Assembly (NCBI RefSeq): GCF_001954195.1
Contig: NZ_MBES01000068.1
Coordinates: 62,001 to 126,000, forward strand
Length of the DNA stretch: 64,000 bases
Direction: 5' to 3'
Source of the DNA: Mycobacterium sp. IS-1264
GTDB lineage: Bacteria > Actinomycetota > Actinomycetes > Mycobacteriales > Mycobacteriaceae
The notes beneath the pieces are model-generated. The model made no database searches. It saw only the letters and a program-made list of their open reading frames with translations, and was not told the origin of the DNA. The translations under genes were made by a program, and so were the position numbers. Positions 1 to 10,422 of the stretch are shown here, one piece after another. How positions within the stretch are numbered: position 1 is the stretch's first letter; each line of letters opens with the position of its first letter.

Positions 1-140
<140 letters not shown>

Positions 141-178
141 CGCGGCACGCCCGAAATCGGCTGGCCGGGCTGCCGAAC

Positions 179-224
179 GTGAAGCTACGGCGAAATCCGG
201 CCCGAATTTTCGCCGTGGCTTCAC
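179..224 (-). terminator. Long hairpin between the VWA gene and fabG1, probable terminator
   Basis: Two 17-base arms, 179-195 and 208-224, are inverted repeats with one mismatch, separated by 12 bases. The hairpin begins about 40 bases past the stop codon of the VWA gene and ends before the fabG1 promoter. It lacks a clear U-tract, as is common for mycobacterial terminators. It would separate the moxR1 operon from fabG1. Confidence 0.55.
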
Positions 225-261
225 GCTCGGCGAAATCGAGGCGACACACGGCGCGGCAAAG

Positions 262-1269
262 TCAGGTGGGCAGCCGGCGGTTGATCAGCAGCGCCGCCAG
301 CGCGGCCAATGCCAGCACCAGCGCACCCAGCCGCACCCAGCCCACGCTCGCGTCGCCCTTGATCGTCTCGTAGCCGATCTGCTGCTGCAGCGTCGCGTAC
401 ACGGACTTCAGTTCCTCCAAGCTGCCCGCGTTGTACCAACTTCCGCCGGATAGCTCGGCGACCTTTTTCATCGTGGAGTCGTCGACGGGCACCGGCTGGC
501 GCTGGTCGTTGATCTCGACGAAGCCGTACGGGGTGCCGAAGGAGATCGTCGAGATCGGCACGCCCTGATCCTTGGCGGTGCGCGCGGCGGTGAAGGCGCC
601 CTTCGGATTGTCCGGGTTGGTCGGCATCGTCTCCTTGCCGTCGGAGAACAGCACGATGCGCGCCGGCGGCGGTTTGTCCCCGCCGCCGATCACCGCGCCG
701 ACCGTCGCGATGGCCTGCAGCGCGGTGAAGATGCCCTCTCCCGTGGCGGTGCGGTCGGCGAACTGCAGCTTGTCCAGCCCGATCTTCGTCGCCTCCCGGT
801 TGGTCGTCGGTTGCACCAACACCGTCGCGGTCCCGGCATATTCGATCAGCCCCAGGTTGATCCCCGGCGTCAGCTCGTCGGCGAACTGCTTGGCCGCCTC
901 CTGCGCGGCCGCCATCCGGTTGGGCTGCACGTCGGTGGCCCGCATCGACTGCGACACGTCGATGACCAGCATCACCACCGCGCGGTTGCGCGGGATCCGG
1001 ACGTCGTTCGTCGGCCCCGCCATCGCGATGGTGAACAGCACCAGCGACGCCACCAGCAGGATCGCCGGCACATGCCGCCACTTGGCGGGCCGCTTGGGGG
1101 CGACGCTTTCCAGCAGCTCCATGTTGGCGAACCGCAGCATGCGGCGCTGCCGCGCCAACTGCATCAGGACATACAGCGCGGCCAGGCCGAAGACCACGAA
1201 AAAGAACAGGAAAAACCACGCGTGTTCGAAGCCGGACAACGACATCGGGCCGAACAACGGCAGCGTCAC
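262..1269 (-). CDS. VWA-domain (BatA-like) membrane protein, Rv1481-type
   Basis: The 335-residue protein has two N-terminal membrane segments (about residues 18-37 and 67-85), a von Willebrand A domain with the MIDAS motif DVSQS at 104-108, and a C-terminal membrane helix (about 309-331). The last gene of the moxR1 operon, it overlaps the DUF58 gene by 4 bases (GTGA), implying coupled translation. I chose GTG at 1269 because it gives that overlap and the length expected for mycobacterial orthologues; an upstream frame extension to 1371 lies wholly inside the DUF58 gene. MoxR ATPases with VWA partners act as chaperones for protein complexes; the substrate in mycobacteria is not established to my knowledge. 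Confidence 0.9.
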   Translation of the reverse strand: MTLPLFGPMSLSGFEHAWFFLFFFVVFGLAALYVLMQLARQRRMLRFANMELLESVAPKRPAKWRHVPAILLVASLVLFTIAMAGPTNDVRIPRNRAVVMLVIDVSQSMRATDVQPNRMAAAQEAAKQFADELTPGINLGLIEYAGTATVLVQPTTNREATKIGLDKLQFADRTATGEGIFTALQAIATVGAVIGGGDKPPPARIVLFSDGKETMPTNPDNPKGAFTAARTAKDQGVPISTISFGTPYGFVEINDQRQPVPVDDSTMKKVAELSGGSWYNAGSLEELKSVYATLQQQIGYETIKGDASVGWVRLGALVLALAALAALLINRRLPT

Positions 1270-2218
1270 TGGCGGCCCGCCATCGCCCCGCGCCGGCGGG
1301 ACTCGACGAAGCGAACGATGTCGGCGATCCAGTCCCGGTCGGTGCGCAGCGTCAAAACCGGTGCGCCGCAACCACGAATCGTGCGAGACACCTCGGTGCG
1401 ATGCGCCGCGGCCGCCTTGGCGAAGTCGTCGCGCAGCTGGGCGTCGATCGTGAATTCGCGGGTGACCCCGGTTTCGGCGTCCTGCAGCACGACATCACCG
1501 ACGTCGGGCAGTTCGACATCGCGGGGATCGAGCACCTCGATCGCGAGCACCTCGTGGCGGGCCGCGATCGCCCGCAGCGGGCGCATCCAGTTGATCGGGC
1601 CGAGGAAGTCGCTGATGATCACCGCCATTCCACGACGGCGTTCCGGCCGGCGCAGCGCGTCGATCGCGGTCGCCAGATCCCCCCGGACGCCGACCGGCGC
1701 CTTCGGCGTCGTCGCGATGGTCCGCAACAGCGTCTGCTCGTGCTGGCGTCCCGAGCGGGCCGGGACCCGGGTGATGGTCGCGCCGGTGGCGACGATCGCA
1801 CCGATCCGGTTGCCGCCGCCGCTGTTGAGGAACGTGATGGCCGCCGCGGCCGCCACCGCCAGGTCACGTTTTTCGCAGACCGTGGTGCCGAAGTCCAGGC
1901 TGGCCGACATGTCGATCACCAACCAGGTCTCCAGTTCGCGGTCGGCGATCATCTGGCGGACGTGCGGGTGCGTGGTGCGGGCCGTGACGGCCCAGTCCAT
2001 CCGCCGGACGTCGTCGCCGGGCTGGTACTCCCGCGACTCCCCCGGCTCCGACCCCGGTCCAGGAATCAGGCCGAGATGGTCGCCGTGCAGAACACCGTCG
2101 AGCTTGCGCTTGACGGTCAGCTCGAGGTTGCGCAGCGCCGCCGCCAGCTTCGGGTCGTCTATCTGCCCGCGCTCGAATGACGGCGGGTGGACGACCGCGC
2201 GCGTCGGTTTGGGATCGG

Positions 2219-2222
<4 letters not shown>
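1266..2222 (-). CDS. DUF58 protein, Rv1480-type
   Basis: A 318-residue protein with the DUF58 signature [14 protein letters not shown] near residue 65 and a degenerate VWA-like core ([10 protein letters not shown]). No signal peptide or clear membrane helix is visible, so it is probably cytoplasmic or peripheral. It sits between moxR1 and the VWA gene and overlaps both neighbours by 4 bases (2219-2222 and 1266-1269), the standard MoxR-DUF58-VWA arrangement. DUF58 proteins are thought to work with the MoxR AAA+ ATPase, but the biochemical role is unclear. Start is GTG. Confidence 0.9.
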
Positions 2223-3352
<1,130 letters not shown>

Positions 3353-3473
3353 CAAGAACCCTCCACGTTCAATCGGACACGACTGCCGGGCAGCGACGTG
3401 CCCTCGTCCAACTATTCCAGGCCTGCCGGTTCCCGTCGACGCTCGCCCAGCCGATGGCTCGCTGGCCCCGCGA

Positions 3474-4220
3474 TCAGTACTCGATGATCCTAGTCAGGAA
3501 CGGCGTCATCCCGGGGGTACGAACCGGGCTGACCGTCACTTTGCCGGCGAGGCTGGAAGCCTCGAGCATCTGGCCGTTGCCCAGGTACATCGTGACGTGC
3601 TGGCCGCCGCCGGGGCCGTAGAAGATCAGGTCGCCGCGCCTGGCCTCGCTGGGCGGAATGTGGCGTCCGGCGTTGTACTGGTCACCCGAGAACCGCGGGA
3701 TCAGCACGCCGACCCCGGCGAAGCCGTAACGCATCAGGCCCGAGCAGTCGAAGCCGTTGATGTTGGCGCCGTCGCCCACGCCCTTGCTGGGGCCGTCCAG
3801 CGAACCGCCGCCCCAGGAATAGGGCACGCCCATCTGCGAGCCCATGCGCTTGATCACGTACTCGATGGCCTGCCGGCCATAGACCCGCGGGATCTTGCCG
3901 CCGGGGTTGGTGGGGGGCGCGGCGGACGGAGCGGGATCGCCGCCAAGGTTGATCCCCAGCGTGCCGAGAAATTGCTTGCCCAGATCCAGCGTGGTCTGGG
4001 TAGCCTGCGCCGTGGCCGCCAGCGACTGGTTGGCGACGGCGAGCGGATCTCCCGGAGCGCCGGCACTGATGGTGGCGGGCAGGGTGGGGTCCCACTGGCC
4101 GGGATCGGCGCTAGCCAAGGGAGCGGGCGCGGCGACAGACAACATCAGCCCGGTCACCACCGCGGGGAGCACCCCCAGCATGGAAGCCAAGTTGATTGCG
4201 CGAAAACGCTTATGCCGCAT
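3474..4220 (-). CDS. ripB: RipB-like NlpC/P60 peptidoglycan endopeptidase
   Basis: A 248-residue secreted protein: a hydrophobic signal segment (about residues 10-36, ending ASA), a short linker, and a C-terminal NlpC/P60 domain (about 115-245) with catalytic Cys159 (DCSG), His208 (QHV) and Glu220. Such enzymes cut D-Glu/mDAP stem-peptide bonds in peptidoglycan. Unlike RipA it lacks a coiled-coil inhibitory region. It starts 9 bases after the ripA stop; GAGGAG sits just before the ATG. Likely co-transcribed with ripA. Confidence 0.92.
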   Translation of the reverse strand: MRHKRFRAINLASMLGVLPAVVTGLMLSVAAPAPLASADPGQWDPTLPATISAGAPGDPLAVANQSLAATAQATQTTLDLGKQFLGTLGINLGGDPAPSAAPPTNPGGKIPRVYGRQAIEYVIKRMGSQMGVPYSWGGGSLDGPSKGVGDGANINGFDCSGLMRYGFAGVGVLIPRFSGDQYNAGRHIPPSEARRGDLIFYGPGGGQHVTMYLGNGQMLEASSLAGKVTVSPVRTPGMTPFLTRIIEY

Positions 4221-4229
4221 AGCTCCTCG

Positions 4230-5666
4230 TCACCAATCGATGTAGCGGACCACATAGGGCGTCATGCCGCTGGTGCGCACGGGCGCGACGCGTACCTTCA
4301 GGCCGATGTCGGGCGCCTCGAGCATCTGGCCGTCGCCGAGATAGATCGTCACGTGCTGGCTGCCGCCGGGGCCGTAGAAGATGACGTCGCCGCGGCGCAT
4401 CTGTGACGACGGGATTTTGCGGCCCAGGTTGTACTGCGAACCCGAGTAGTGCGGCAGCTTGATGCCGACGCCGGCGAACGAATACAAGACCAAACCCGAA
4501 CAGTCGAAGCCGGTGATCCCGGCGCCGGAGTCGATTCCCTTGCTGGGCCCGGCGGCGTTGCCACCACCCCAGGAATAGGGCACGCCGATCTGCGACATGC
4601 CGCGGCGGATCACGTACTCGGTGGCCTGCCGCCCATACACCCGCGGGATGCGGCTGGTGCCGTTCGGGGTGGCGTTGGTGATGCCGGTGTCGTCGGGCTT
4701 GAGGATGCCCAGCTGCTGCAGGAAGCTGCGCCCCATGCCGGCGGTGACCTGCGTCGAGGTCGCCGAGATGCCGAGAACCTGGTTGATGACCGCGATCGGG
4801 TCGCCGGGGACGTTGGCGCTGGGGATCATCGGCAGCGTCGGATCCCAGCCGTCCCACTGCCGTCCGCCGACGGGCGGCGCACCGCCCGGTGCACCGGGGT
4901 CCCATCGGTCGCCGGACGCCGGGACTCCGGGCCCGCCCGCCCCTGCCGACCAATGAGCGGCCTCGAGCCTGGCCTGCTGGAGTTTGGCCTGCGCCTCATC
5001 GCGCTCGGCCGCCAGTCGACTGGCCTCCCCGCGCTGTTCGTCGAACTTGCGCTTCGAGTCGGTGAGCGCGGCCACCGCGGCGTCCTGGCTGGCCTTCGCA
5101 TCGGCCGCGGCCTTGTCCGCCTTCTGTTTGGCCAGCCGCGCCGCCGACTCCTTGTTGACCTGATCGGTCCTGGTCCGCTGCAGGTTGTCCATCACCGCTT
5201 GCGAGCTCGCGGTCAGGGTCCTCGCCGCCGTTTCGGTGGAGATGATGTCTTCGGGGCTGGTCGCGGTCAGGTAGGCGCCCGACGGCCCATTCATATAGGT
5301 GGCCGCCGCGAAGGTATTGAAGCGGTGCTGCGCCGCAGCGATCGCCGCATTGGCGTCTTTGACCCCCTGCTGACTGGCGTCGAGGTCGTGTTGGGCGGCG
5401 GTCTCGTTATCCCGCGCCGTCTCCACGTCGACCAGAGCCTTGTTGACGCTTTCCTGCGCGGTCTGGATTTCGGCGCTGAGGTCTTGCATGCGCTGGTTGG
5501 CCTTGGCGACGTTCGCGATCAGCGCGGCCAATTTGTCGGCGTTGGGATCGCCGTTTGCCAGACCCGGGGTGCAGACCAACAGCGCGACACAGACGACCGA
5601 CGGGACGACCGGCCGGAGCAGCCTGGCGAGTGATCGCACGGAGAAGCCACGGGGGGTGCGTGTCAT
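4230..5666 (-). CDS. ripA: RipA-like resuscitation-promoting-factor-interacting endopeptidase
   Basis: A 478-residue secreted protein. After a signal peptide (about 1-38) comes a long Ala/Lys/Glu/Gln-rich helical, coiled-coil region (about 40-245), a Gly/Pro linker, and an NlpC/P60 domain with catalytic Cys389, His438 and Glu450; these are six residues later than the positions I recall for M. tuberculosis RipA (383/432/444). RipA hydrolyses septal peptidoglycan with RpfB to separate daughter cells, and its helical N-terminal part holds the enzyme inactive. ATG at 5666 was chosen over the frame opening at 5804 because AGGAGA precedes it by about 9 bases and it begins the signal peptide. See the upstream repeat for likely MtrA control. 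Confidence 0.93.
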   Translation of the reverse strand: MTRTPRGFSVRSLARLLRPVVPSVVCVALLVCTPGLANGDPNADKLAALIANVAKANQRMQDLSAEIQTAQESVNKALVDVETARDNETAAQHDLDASQQGVKDANAAIAAAQHRFNTFAAATYMNGPSGAYLTATSPEDIISTETAARTLTASSQAVMDNLQRTRTDQVNKESAARLAKQKADKAAADAKASQDAAVAALTDSKRKFDEQRGEASRLAAERDEAQAKLQQARLEAAHWSAGAGGPGVPASGDRWDPGAPGGAPPVGGRQWDGWDPTLPMIPSANVPGDPIAVINQVLGISATSTQVTAGMGRSFLQQLGILKPDDTGITNATPNGTSRIPRVYGRQATEYVIRRGMSQIGVPYSWGGGNAAGPSKGIDSGAGITGFDCSGLVLYSFAGVGIKLPHYSGSQYNLGRKIPSSQMRRGDVIFYGPGGSQHVTIYLGDGQMLEAPDIGLKVRVAPVRTSGMTPYVVRYIDW

Positions 5667-5822
5667 TCGACTCGGTCTCCTATGGCTTAGCGCGGACAGG
5701 CGACGCAAATCACAGACTTCTCGGAAAGCGCCAAAGACAACAAGAGCATCATTTGCACCGTACGTCACACCGCACGCTATGGAAACGCAAGCAACAAACT
5801 GCACTCGGGAAGTGCGTTTACT

Positions 5823-5839
5823 GTGACCGAACGGTGACC
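5823..5839. promoter_or_regulatory. Direct repeat GTGACC-N5-GTGACC upstream of ripA, candidate MtrA site
   Basis: GTGACC at 5823-5828 and 5834-5839 are spaced 11 bases start to start, one helical turn. This is the arrangement bound by OmpR-family response regulators; MtrA recognises tandem GTCAC/GTnAC-type repeats and is reported to control ripA in M. tuberculosis. The repeat lies about 160 bases upstream of the ripA start; a further GTCACA is at 5764-5769. The rest of the interval 5667-5905 holds no gene. Confidence 0.45.
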
Positions 5840-5905
5840 TGCCGTGTTTGCCGCGTAGACGCGCAGGCCGCGCTCATGAATTCCGGGCCGAGCCGGAAAC
5901 GCGGG

Positions 5906-6454
5906 TTAAGCGCCCTGACTGGGCTCTTCCGGGTGAGGATCGTCCGCTTGGGGCGACGTTGCTGAGCGCTTCGCGCGCCGCTGCAGCAACCGGGTGCCGA
6001 CGGCCGCGGCCAGCACCCCGATCAGCAAGGCGATCGTCAAGCCGGTCCAGGGGAATTCGGGGCCGTGCAGCTCATTCAAAAAATGTTGCGCCGAGACCGT
6101 GGGATTGCCGGTCTTGGCGATATCCTCGCCCGCCTCCAGCGTCACCCGGGGGAAGTGCGTGCTGTAGCTGCCGACGTAGCTCGGGCTGAGCGTGAGGACC
6201 GTGACGTCGTGGTAGTCGGCGCCGACCACGGTGGAGATGTCGCGCAGCGGCGTGTCGTTGGGAGGGTTGTGGTCGAGCAGGACGATCTTGAGGTTGATGC
6301 CCTCGGAGTGCGCCTGGTTGACGATGCCCAGCAGTGCCGGTACCGCATCCGGTGGCGCGCTGACCCCCGTCGCCGCGACCTGAGCCTTGACCGCCGCCAT
6401 GTCGACGTCCTGCGGGATATAAAGCGGCAGAACCAAGGAATCGTGCCCGCCCAT
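5906..6454 (-). CDS. Conserved mycobacterial membrane protein, Rv1476-type
   Basis: A 182-residue protein with a soluble N-terminal domain (about 1-130) and one membrane helix (about 137-157) followed by a basic, then acidic/proline-rich tail, suggesting a single-pass protein with the tail in the cytoplasm. The N-terminal domain resembles the uncharacterised family found next to ripA and acn in mycobacteria and corynebacteria. No catalytic motif is recognisable. It is divergent from acn. Function unknown. Confidence 0.85.
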   Translation of the reverse strand: MGGHDSLVLPLYIPQDVDMAAVKAQVAATGVSAPPDAVPALLGIVNQAHSEGINLKIVLLDHNPPNDTPLRDISTVVGADYHDVTVLTLSPSYVGSYSTHFPRVTLEAGEDIAKTGNPTVSAQHFLNELHGPEFPWTGLTIALLIGVLAAAVGTRLLQRRAKRSATSPQADDPHPEEPSQGA

Positions 6455-6571
6455 CGCGCCCCTCCTGCCGCCGCTCGCCCAGTGCTACAGGCACCGTACG
6501 CGACTTGGCCTCAGGGGGTTTAAACGCGCGCCGCTCGCGACAAGACTGGAAATACGGGGCCCGCTCTAATA

Positions 6572-6587
6572 CAGGACAAGCGTACTG
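6572..6587. promoter_or_regulatory. Candidate AcnR operator in the acn promoter
   Basis: The 16-base sequence CAGGACAAGCGTACTG is a near-perfect inverted repeat. It fits the AcnR consensus CAGNACnnncGTACTG, as I recall it from Corynebacterium glutamicum, at every defined position. It lies 63-78 bases before the acn start codon, where a repressor would block the acn promoter. The acnR gene itself follows acn. Confidence 0.75.
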
Positions 6588-6650
6588 TTAAAGTGGCACC
6601 GCACCGCCGACACGGCCCGTCGGCGGAAGAACTAAATCTTGGGAGTTGAA

Positions 6651-9464
6651 GTGACTGATTCTGTGAACTCATTCGAAGCCCGCGACACCCTCAAGGTCGG
6701 CGACAAGAGTTACCAGATCTATCGCCTCGACGCCGTCCCCAACACGGAGAAACTCCCCTACAGCCTCAAAGTCCTCGCCGAGAACCTGCTGCGCAACGAG
6801 GACGGCAGCAACATCACCAAGGACCACATCGAGGCCATCGCGAACTGGGATCCCAAGGCGGAGCCCAGCATTGAGATCCAGTACACGCCGGCGCGCGTCG
6901 TGATGCAGGACTTCACCGGTGTGCCCTGCATCGTCGACCTGGCCACCATGCGCGAGGCGATCGGCGACCTCGGCGGCGATGCGAACAAGGTCAACCCGCT
7001 GGCGCCGGCCGATCTCGTGATCGACCACTCGGTGATCGCCGACCTGTTCGGCCGGGCCGACGCGTTCGAGCGCAACGTCGAGATCGAGTACGAGCGCAAC
7101 GGCGAGCGTTACCAGTTCCTGCGCTGGGGCCAGGGCGCGTTCGACGACTTCAAGGTCGTGCCGCCGGGCACCGGCATCGTGCACCAGGTCAACATCGAAT
7201 ACCTGGCGAGTGTGGTGATGGAACGCGACGGGGTGGCCTACCCCGACACCGTCGTGGGCACCGACTCGCACACCACGATGGTCAACGGCCTTGGCGTCCT
7301 GGGCTGGGGCGTGGGTGGCATCGAGGCCGAGGCCGCGATGCTCGGTCAGCCGGTGTCGATGCTGATCCCCCGCGTCGTCGGCTTCAAGCTGACCGGTGAG
7401 ATTCAGGCCGGCGTCACGGCCACCGACGTGGTGCTGACCGTCACCGAGATGCTGCGCAACCACGGCGTGGTCGGCAAGTTCGTCGAGTTCTACGGCGAGG
7501 GCGTGGCCGAGGTGCCGCTGGCCAACCGCGCCACCCTGGGCAACATGAGCCCCGAATTCGGTTCCACCGCAGCGATATTCCCGATCGACCAGGAAACCAT
7601 CGACTACCTGAAGTTCACCGGCCGCAAGCCCGAGCAGCTGGCGCTGGTCGAGGCGTACGCCAAAGAGCAGGGCATGTGGCACGACCCCAAGCACGAGCCC
7701 GAGTTCTCGGAATACCTGGAGCTCAACCTGGGTGACGTGGTGCCGTCGATCGCCGGGCCCAAGCGCCCCCAGGACCGAATCGCGTTGTCCGACGCCAAAT
7801 CCACGTTCCGCGAGCAGATTTGCGACTACGTCGGCGACGACCCCGACAAGAAGGACTACTCGAAGCTGGACGAAATGGTCGACGAGACGTTCCCGGCCAG
7901 CGACCCGGGCGCCCTGAACAACGGCCACGCCGACGACCACAAGCCGGTGGAGTCGGCCGCCAAGCACGCCAAGGGACGGGTGAGCACCCCGGTGACGGTG
8001 CGCTCCGAGGAACTCGGCGAGTTCGTGATCGACCACGGCGCGGTGGTGATCGCCGCGGTCACGTCGTGCACCAACACCTCCAACCCCGAGGTGATGCTGG
8101 GCGCGGCGCTGCTGGCCCGCAACGCCGTCGAGAAGGGACTGGCCGCCAAGCCGTGGGTGAAGACCTCGATGGCGCCGGGCTCGCAGGTGGTCAGCGACTA
8201 CTACGAAAAGGCCGGCCTGTGGCCGTATTTGGAGAAGCTCGGCTTCTATCTGGTCGGGTACGGCTGCACCACCTGCATCGGCAACTCGGGTCCGCTGCCC
8301 GACGAGATCTCGAAGGCGATCAACGACAACGACCTCTCGGTGGCGGCCGTGCTGTCGGGCAACCGCAACTTCGAGGGGCGCATCAACCCCGACGTGAAGA
8401 TGAACTACCTCGCGTCGCCGCCGCTGGTGGTCGCCTACGCACTGGCCGGGACCATGGACTTCGATTTCGAATCCGAGCCCCTGGGCCAGGACAAGGACGG
8501 CAACGACGTCTTCCTCAAGGACATCTGGCCATCGCAGAAGGACGTGTCGGACACAATCGCCTCCGCGATCAACTCCGAGATGTTCACCAAGAACTACGCC
8601 GACGTGTTCAAGGGCGACGAGCGGTGGCGCAACCTGCCCACGCCGAGCGGCAATACCTTTGAGTGGGACCAGGATTCGACCTACGTGCGCAAGCCCCCCT
8701 ACTTCGAGGGCATGTCGGCCGACCCCGAGCCGGTCAAGGACATCAGCGGCGCGCGGGTGCTGGCGCTGCTGGGTGACTCGGTGACCACCGACCACATCTC
8801 CCCCGCCGGCAGCATCAAGCCGGGCACCCCGGCCGCGCAGTACCTCGACGAGCACGGCGTGGACCGCAAGGACTACAACTCCTTCGGCTCGCGGCGCGGC
8901 AACCACGAGGTGATGATCCGCGGCACGTTCGCCAACATCCGGCTGCGCAATCAACTGCTCGACGATGTGGCCGGCGGCTACACCCGCGACTTCACCCAGG
9001 ACGGCGCCCCCCAGGCGTTCATCTACGACGCGGCGCAAAACTATGCGGCACAAGATATTCCGCTGGTCGTGCTGGGCGGCAAGGAGTACGGCTCCGGCTC
9101 GTCGCGGGACTGGGCGGCCAAGGGCACGCTGCTGCTGGGCGTGCGGGCGGTGATCGCCGAGTCGTTCGAGCGCATCCACCGCTCCAACCTGATCGGCATG
9201 GGAGTCATCCCGCTGCAGTTCCCCGAAGGCAAGTCGGCGGAGGACTTGGGGCTGGACGGCACCGAGGTCTTCGACATCACCGGCATCGAGGCGCTCAACG
9301 ACGGCAAGACGCCCAAGACGGTGCACGTCAAGGCCAGCAAGGACGGCGGCGACCCAATCGAGTTCGATGCGGTGGTGCGCATCGACACGCCCGGCGAGGC
9401 CGACTACTACCGCAACGGCGGCATCCTGCAATTCGTGCTGCGCAACATGCTCAAGTCCGGCTGA
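6651..9464 (+). CDS. acn: Aconitate hydratase (aconitase A / IRP1 type)
   Basis: A 937-residue [4Fe-4S] enzyme converting citrate to isocitrate in the TCA cycle. Cluster ligands Cys473 (TSCTNTSNP), Cys539 and Cys542 (GCTTCIGN) show the 66- and 3-residue spacing seen in IRP1-type aconitases; the swivel domain fills the C-terminus. GTG at 6651 is preferred over an in-frame TTG at 6639 because GGGAG at 6641-6645 is a correctly spaced ribosome site. It carries an AcnR-type operator upstream and the acnR gene 14 bases downstream. Its cluster would be supplied by the SUF operon further along the window. Confidence 0.97.
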   Translation: MTDSVNSFEARDTLKVGDKSYQIYRLDAVPNTEKLPYSLKVLAENLLRNEDGSNITKDHIEAIANWDPKAEPSIEIQYTPARVVMQDFTGVPCIVDLATMREAIGDLGGDANKVNPLAPADLVIDHSVIADLFGRADAFERNVEIEYERNGERYQFLRWGQGAFDDFKVVPPGTGIVHQVNIEYLASVVMERDGVAYPDTVVGTDSHTTMVNGLGVLGWGVGGIEAEAAMLGQPVSMLIPRVVGFKLTGEIQAGVTATDVVLTVTEMLRNHGVVGKFVEFYGEGVAEVPLANRATLGNMSPEFGSTAAIFPIDQETIDYLKFTGRKPEQLALVEAYAKEQGMWHDPKHEPEFSEYLELNLGDVVPSIAGPKRPQDRIALSDAKSTFREQICDYVGDDPDKKDYSKLDEMVDETFPASDPGALNNGHADDHKPVESAAKHAKGRVSTPVTVRSEELGEFVIDHGAVVIAAVTSCTNTSNPEVMLGAALLARNAVEKGLAAKPWVKTSMAPGSQVVSDYYEKAGLWPYLEKLGFYLVGYGCTTCIGNSGPLPDEISKAINDNDLSVAAVLSGNRNFEGRINPDVKMNYLASPPLVVAYALAGTMDFDFESEPLGQDKDGNDVFLKDIWPSQKDVSDTIASAINSEMFTKNYADVFKGDERWRNLPTPSGNTFEWDQDSTYVRKPPYFEGMSADPEPVKDISGARVLALLGDSVTTDHISPAGSIKPGTPAAQYLDEHGVDRKDYNSFGSRRGNHEVMIRGTFANIRLRNQLLDDVAGGYTRDFTQDGAPQAFIYDAAQNYAAQDIPLVVLGGKEYGSGSSRDWAAKGTLLLGVRAVIAESFERIHRSNLIGMGVIPLQFPEGKSAEDLGLDGTEVFDITGIEALNDGKTPKTVHVKASKDGGDPIEFDAVVRIDTPGEADYYRNGGILQFVLRNMLKSG

Positions 9465-9478
9465 GCCCGGACCGGCCC

Positions 9479-10060
9479 GTGCCAAAAGTCAGCGAGGACC
9501 ATCTGGCGGCTCGCCGCCGTCAGATCCTCGACGGCGCTCGCCGTTGCTTTGCCGAACACGGCTACGACCGCGCCACCGTGCGGCGGCTGGAACAGGCGAT
9601 CGGGATGTCGCGCGGCGCGATCTTCCACCACTTCCGGGACAAGGACGCCCTGTTTTTCGCGCTGGCGCACGAGGACGCCGAGCGGATGGCCGACGTCGCT
9701 TCCCGCGAGGGTCTGATCCAGGTGATGCGCGACATGCTTGCCGCGCCCGACCAGTACGACTGGCTGGCCACCCGGCTGGAGATCGCGCGCAAGCTGCGCA
9801 ACGACCCGGCGTTCAGCCGCGGCTGGGCGGAGCGCTCCGCGGAACTGGCGGCGGCGACGACCGATCGGCTGCGCCGGCAGAAGGAAGCGCACCGGGTGCG
9901 CGACGACGTGCCCTGCGACGTGTTGCAGTGCTACCTGGAACTGGTTCTCGACGGACTGGTCGCGCGGTTGGCGTCCGGGGAGGATCCCCGGCGGCTGGCC
10001 GCGGTCCTCGACCTGGTCGAGAATTCGGTGCGCCGCAACGATTCTGGGCCGCGAGCGTAA
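9479..10060 (+). CDS. acnR: TetR-family repressor of aconitase (AcnR-like)
   Basis: A 193-residue TetR regulator: N-terminal three-helix DNA-binding domain with the HTH at about residues 36-55 (VRRLEQAIGMSRGAIFHHF) and an all-helical ligand domain after residue 60. It starts with GTG 14 bases after acn and is probably co-transcribed with it. Corynebacterial AcnR and M. tuberculosis Rv1474c occupy the same place and repress acn. The operator candidate upstream of acn supports autoregulation of the two-gene unit. No strong ribosome site is visible. Confidence 0.88.
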   Translation: MPKVSEDHLAARRRQILDGARRCFAEHGYDRATVRRLEQAIGMSRGAIFHHFRDKDALFFALAHEDAERMADVASREGLIQVMRDMLAAPDQYDWLATRLEIARKLRNDPAFSRGWAERSAELAAATTDRLRRQKEAHRVRDDVPCDVLQCYLELVLDGLVARLASGEDPRRLAAVLDLVENSVRRNDSGPRA

Positions 10061-10063
10061 CGG

Positions 10064-10125
10064 CACTGCGACTGAGGGGAGGAAATATCGCAGTGACGTT
10101 ACGTCGCTTCGCCCCGCTCAGCGGG
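10064..10125. terminator. Hairpins between convergent acnR and the small HTH gene
   Basis: CACTGCGA (10064-10071) pairs with TCGCAGTG (10088-10095) just after the acnR stop. CCCGC-TCA-GCGGG (10113-10125) lies directly after the stop of the opposing small gene. Both are short GC stems without U-tracts. They are plausible terminators for the two converging transcripts, but weak by themselves. Confidence 0.4.
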
Positions 10126-10126
10126 T

Positions 10127-10318
10127 CTATCGGGAACGCGAGGTGTGGTTGGGCCCGCCCCGGCTGCGCATCGTGGTGCCCGACTCCAGCAGCATGCTGT
10201 GAATCGAGCCGTACGACCTGCCGGTAGTGGCAACCAGATTTCGGATACTCGCGCCGCCTTCATAGGCGTTGCGTAGCTCGTGCAGCATCTGGTCGCGCGT
10301 CTTTTTCGACTTTCTCAC
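10127..10318 (-). CDS. Small helix-turn-helix DNA-binding protein, Rv1473A-type
   Basis: A 63-residue, strongly basic protein (VRKSKKTRDQ start, arginine-rich end) whose centre, about residues 21-44 (GASIRNLVATTGRSYGSIHS), is a resolvase/BldC-like helix-turn-helix. Start GTG at 10318 is preferred over a longer frame from 10426 because GGAGG precedes it at about 9 bases. It follows the ABC-F gene after 104 bases and could be read from that transcript or its own promoter. Target genes are unknown. Confidence 0.8.
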   Translation of the reverse strand: MRKSKKTRDQMLHELRNAYEGGASIRNLVATTGRSYGSIHSMLLESGTTMRSRGGPNHTSRSR

Positions 10319-10422
10319 TTGGGGCCCCTCCAGGCTTGAAACACGATCCCAAGCACACAGGGTAAGAACCCACCGTCGGCCGCGTGGGCGGTTTCGCCGA
10401 ATCCGCAGCGGCCACATCAAGA

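Noticed and set aside
6669..9485. A 938-residue open frame on the minus strand
   Set aside because: It lies antisense to acn; its composition (His/Val/Asp/Arg runs) is a high-GC mirror of aconitase codons and matches no family.
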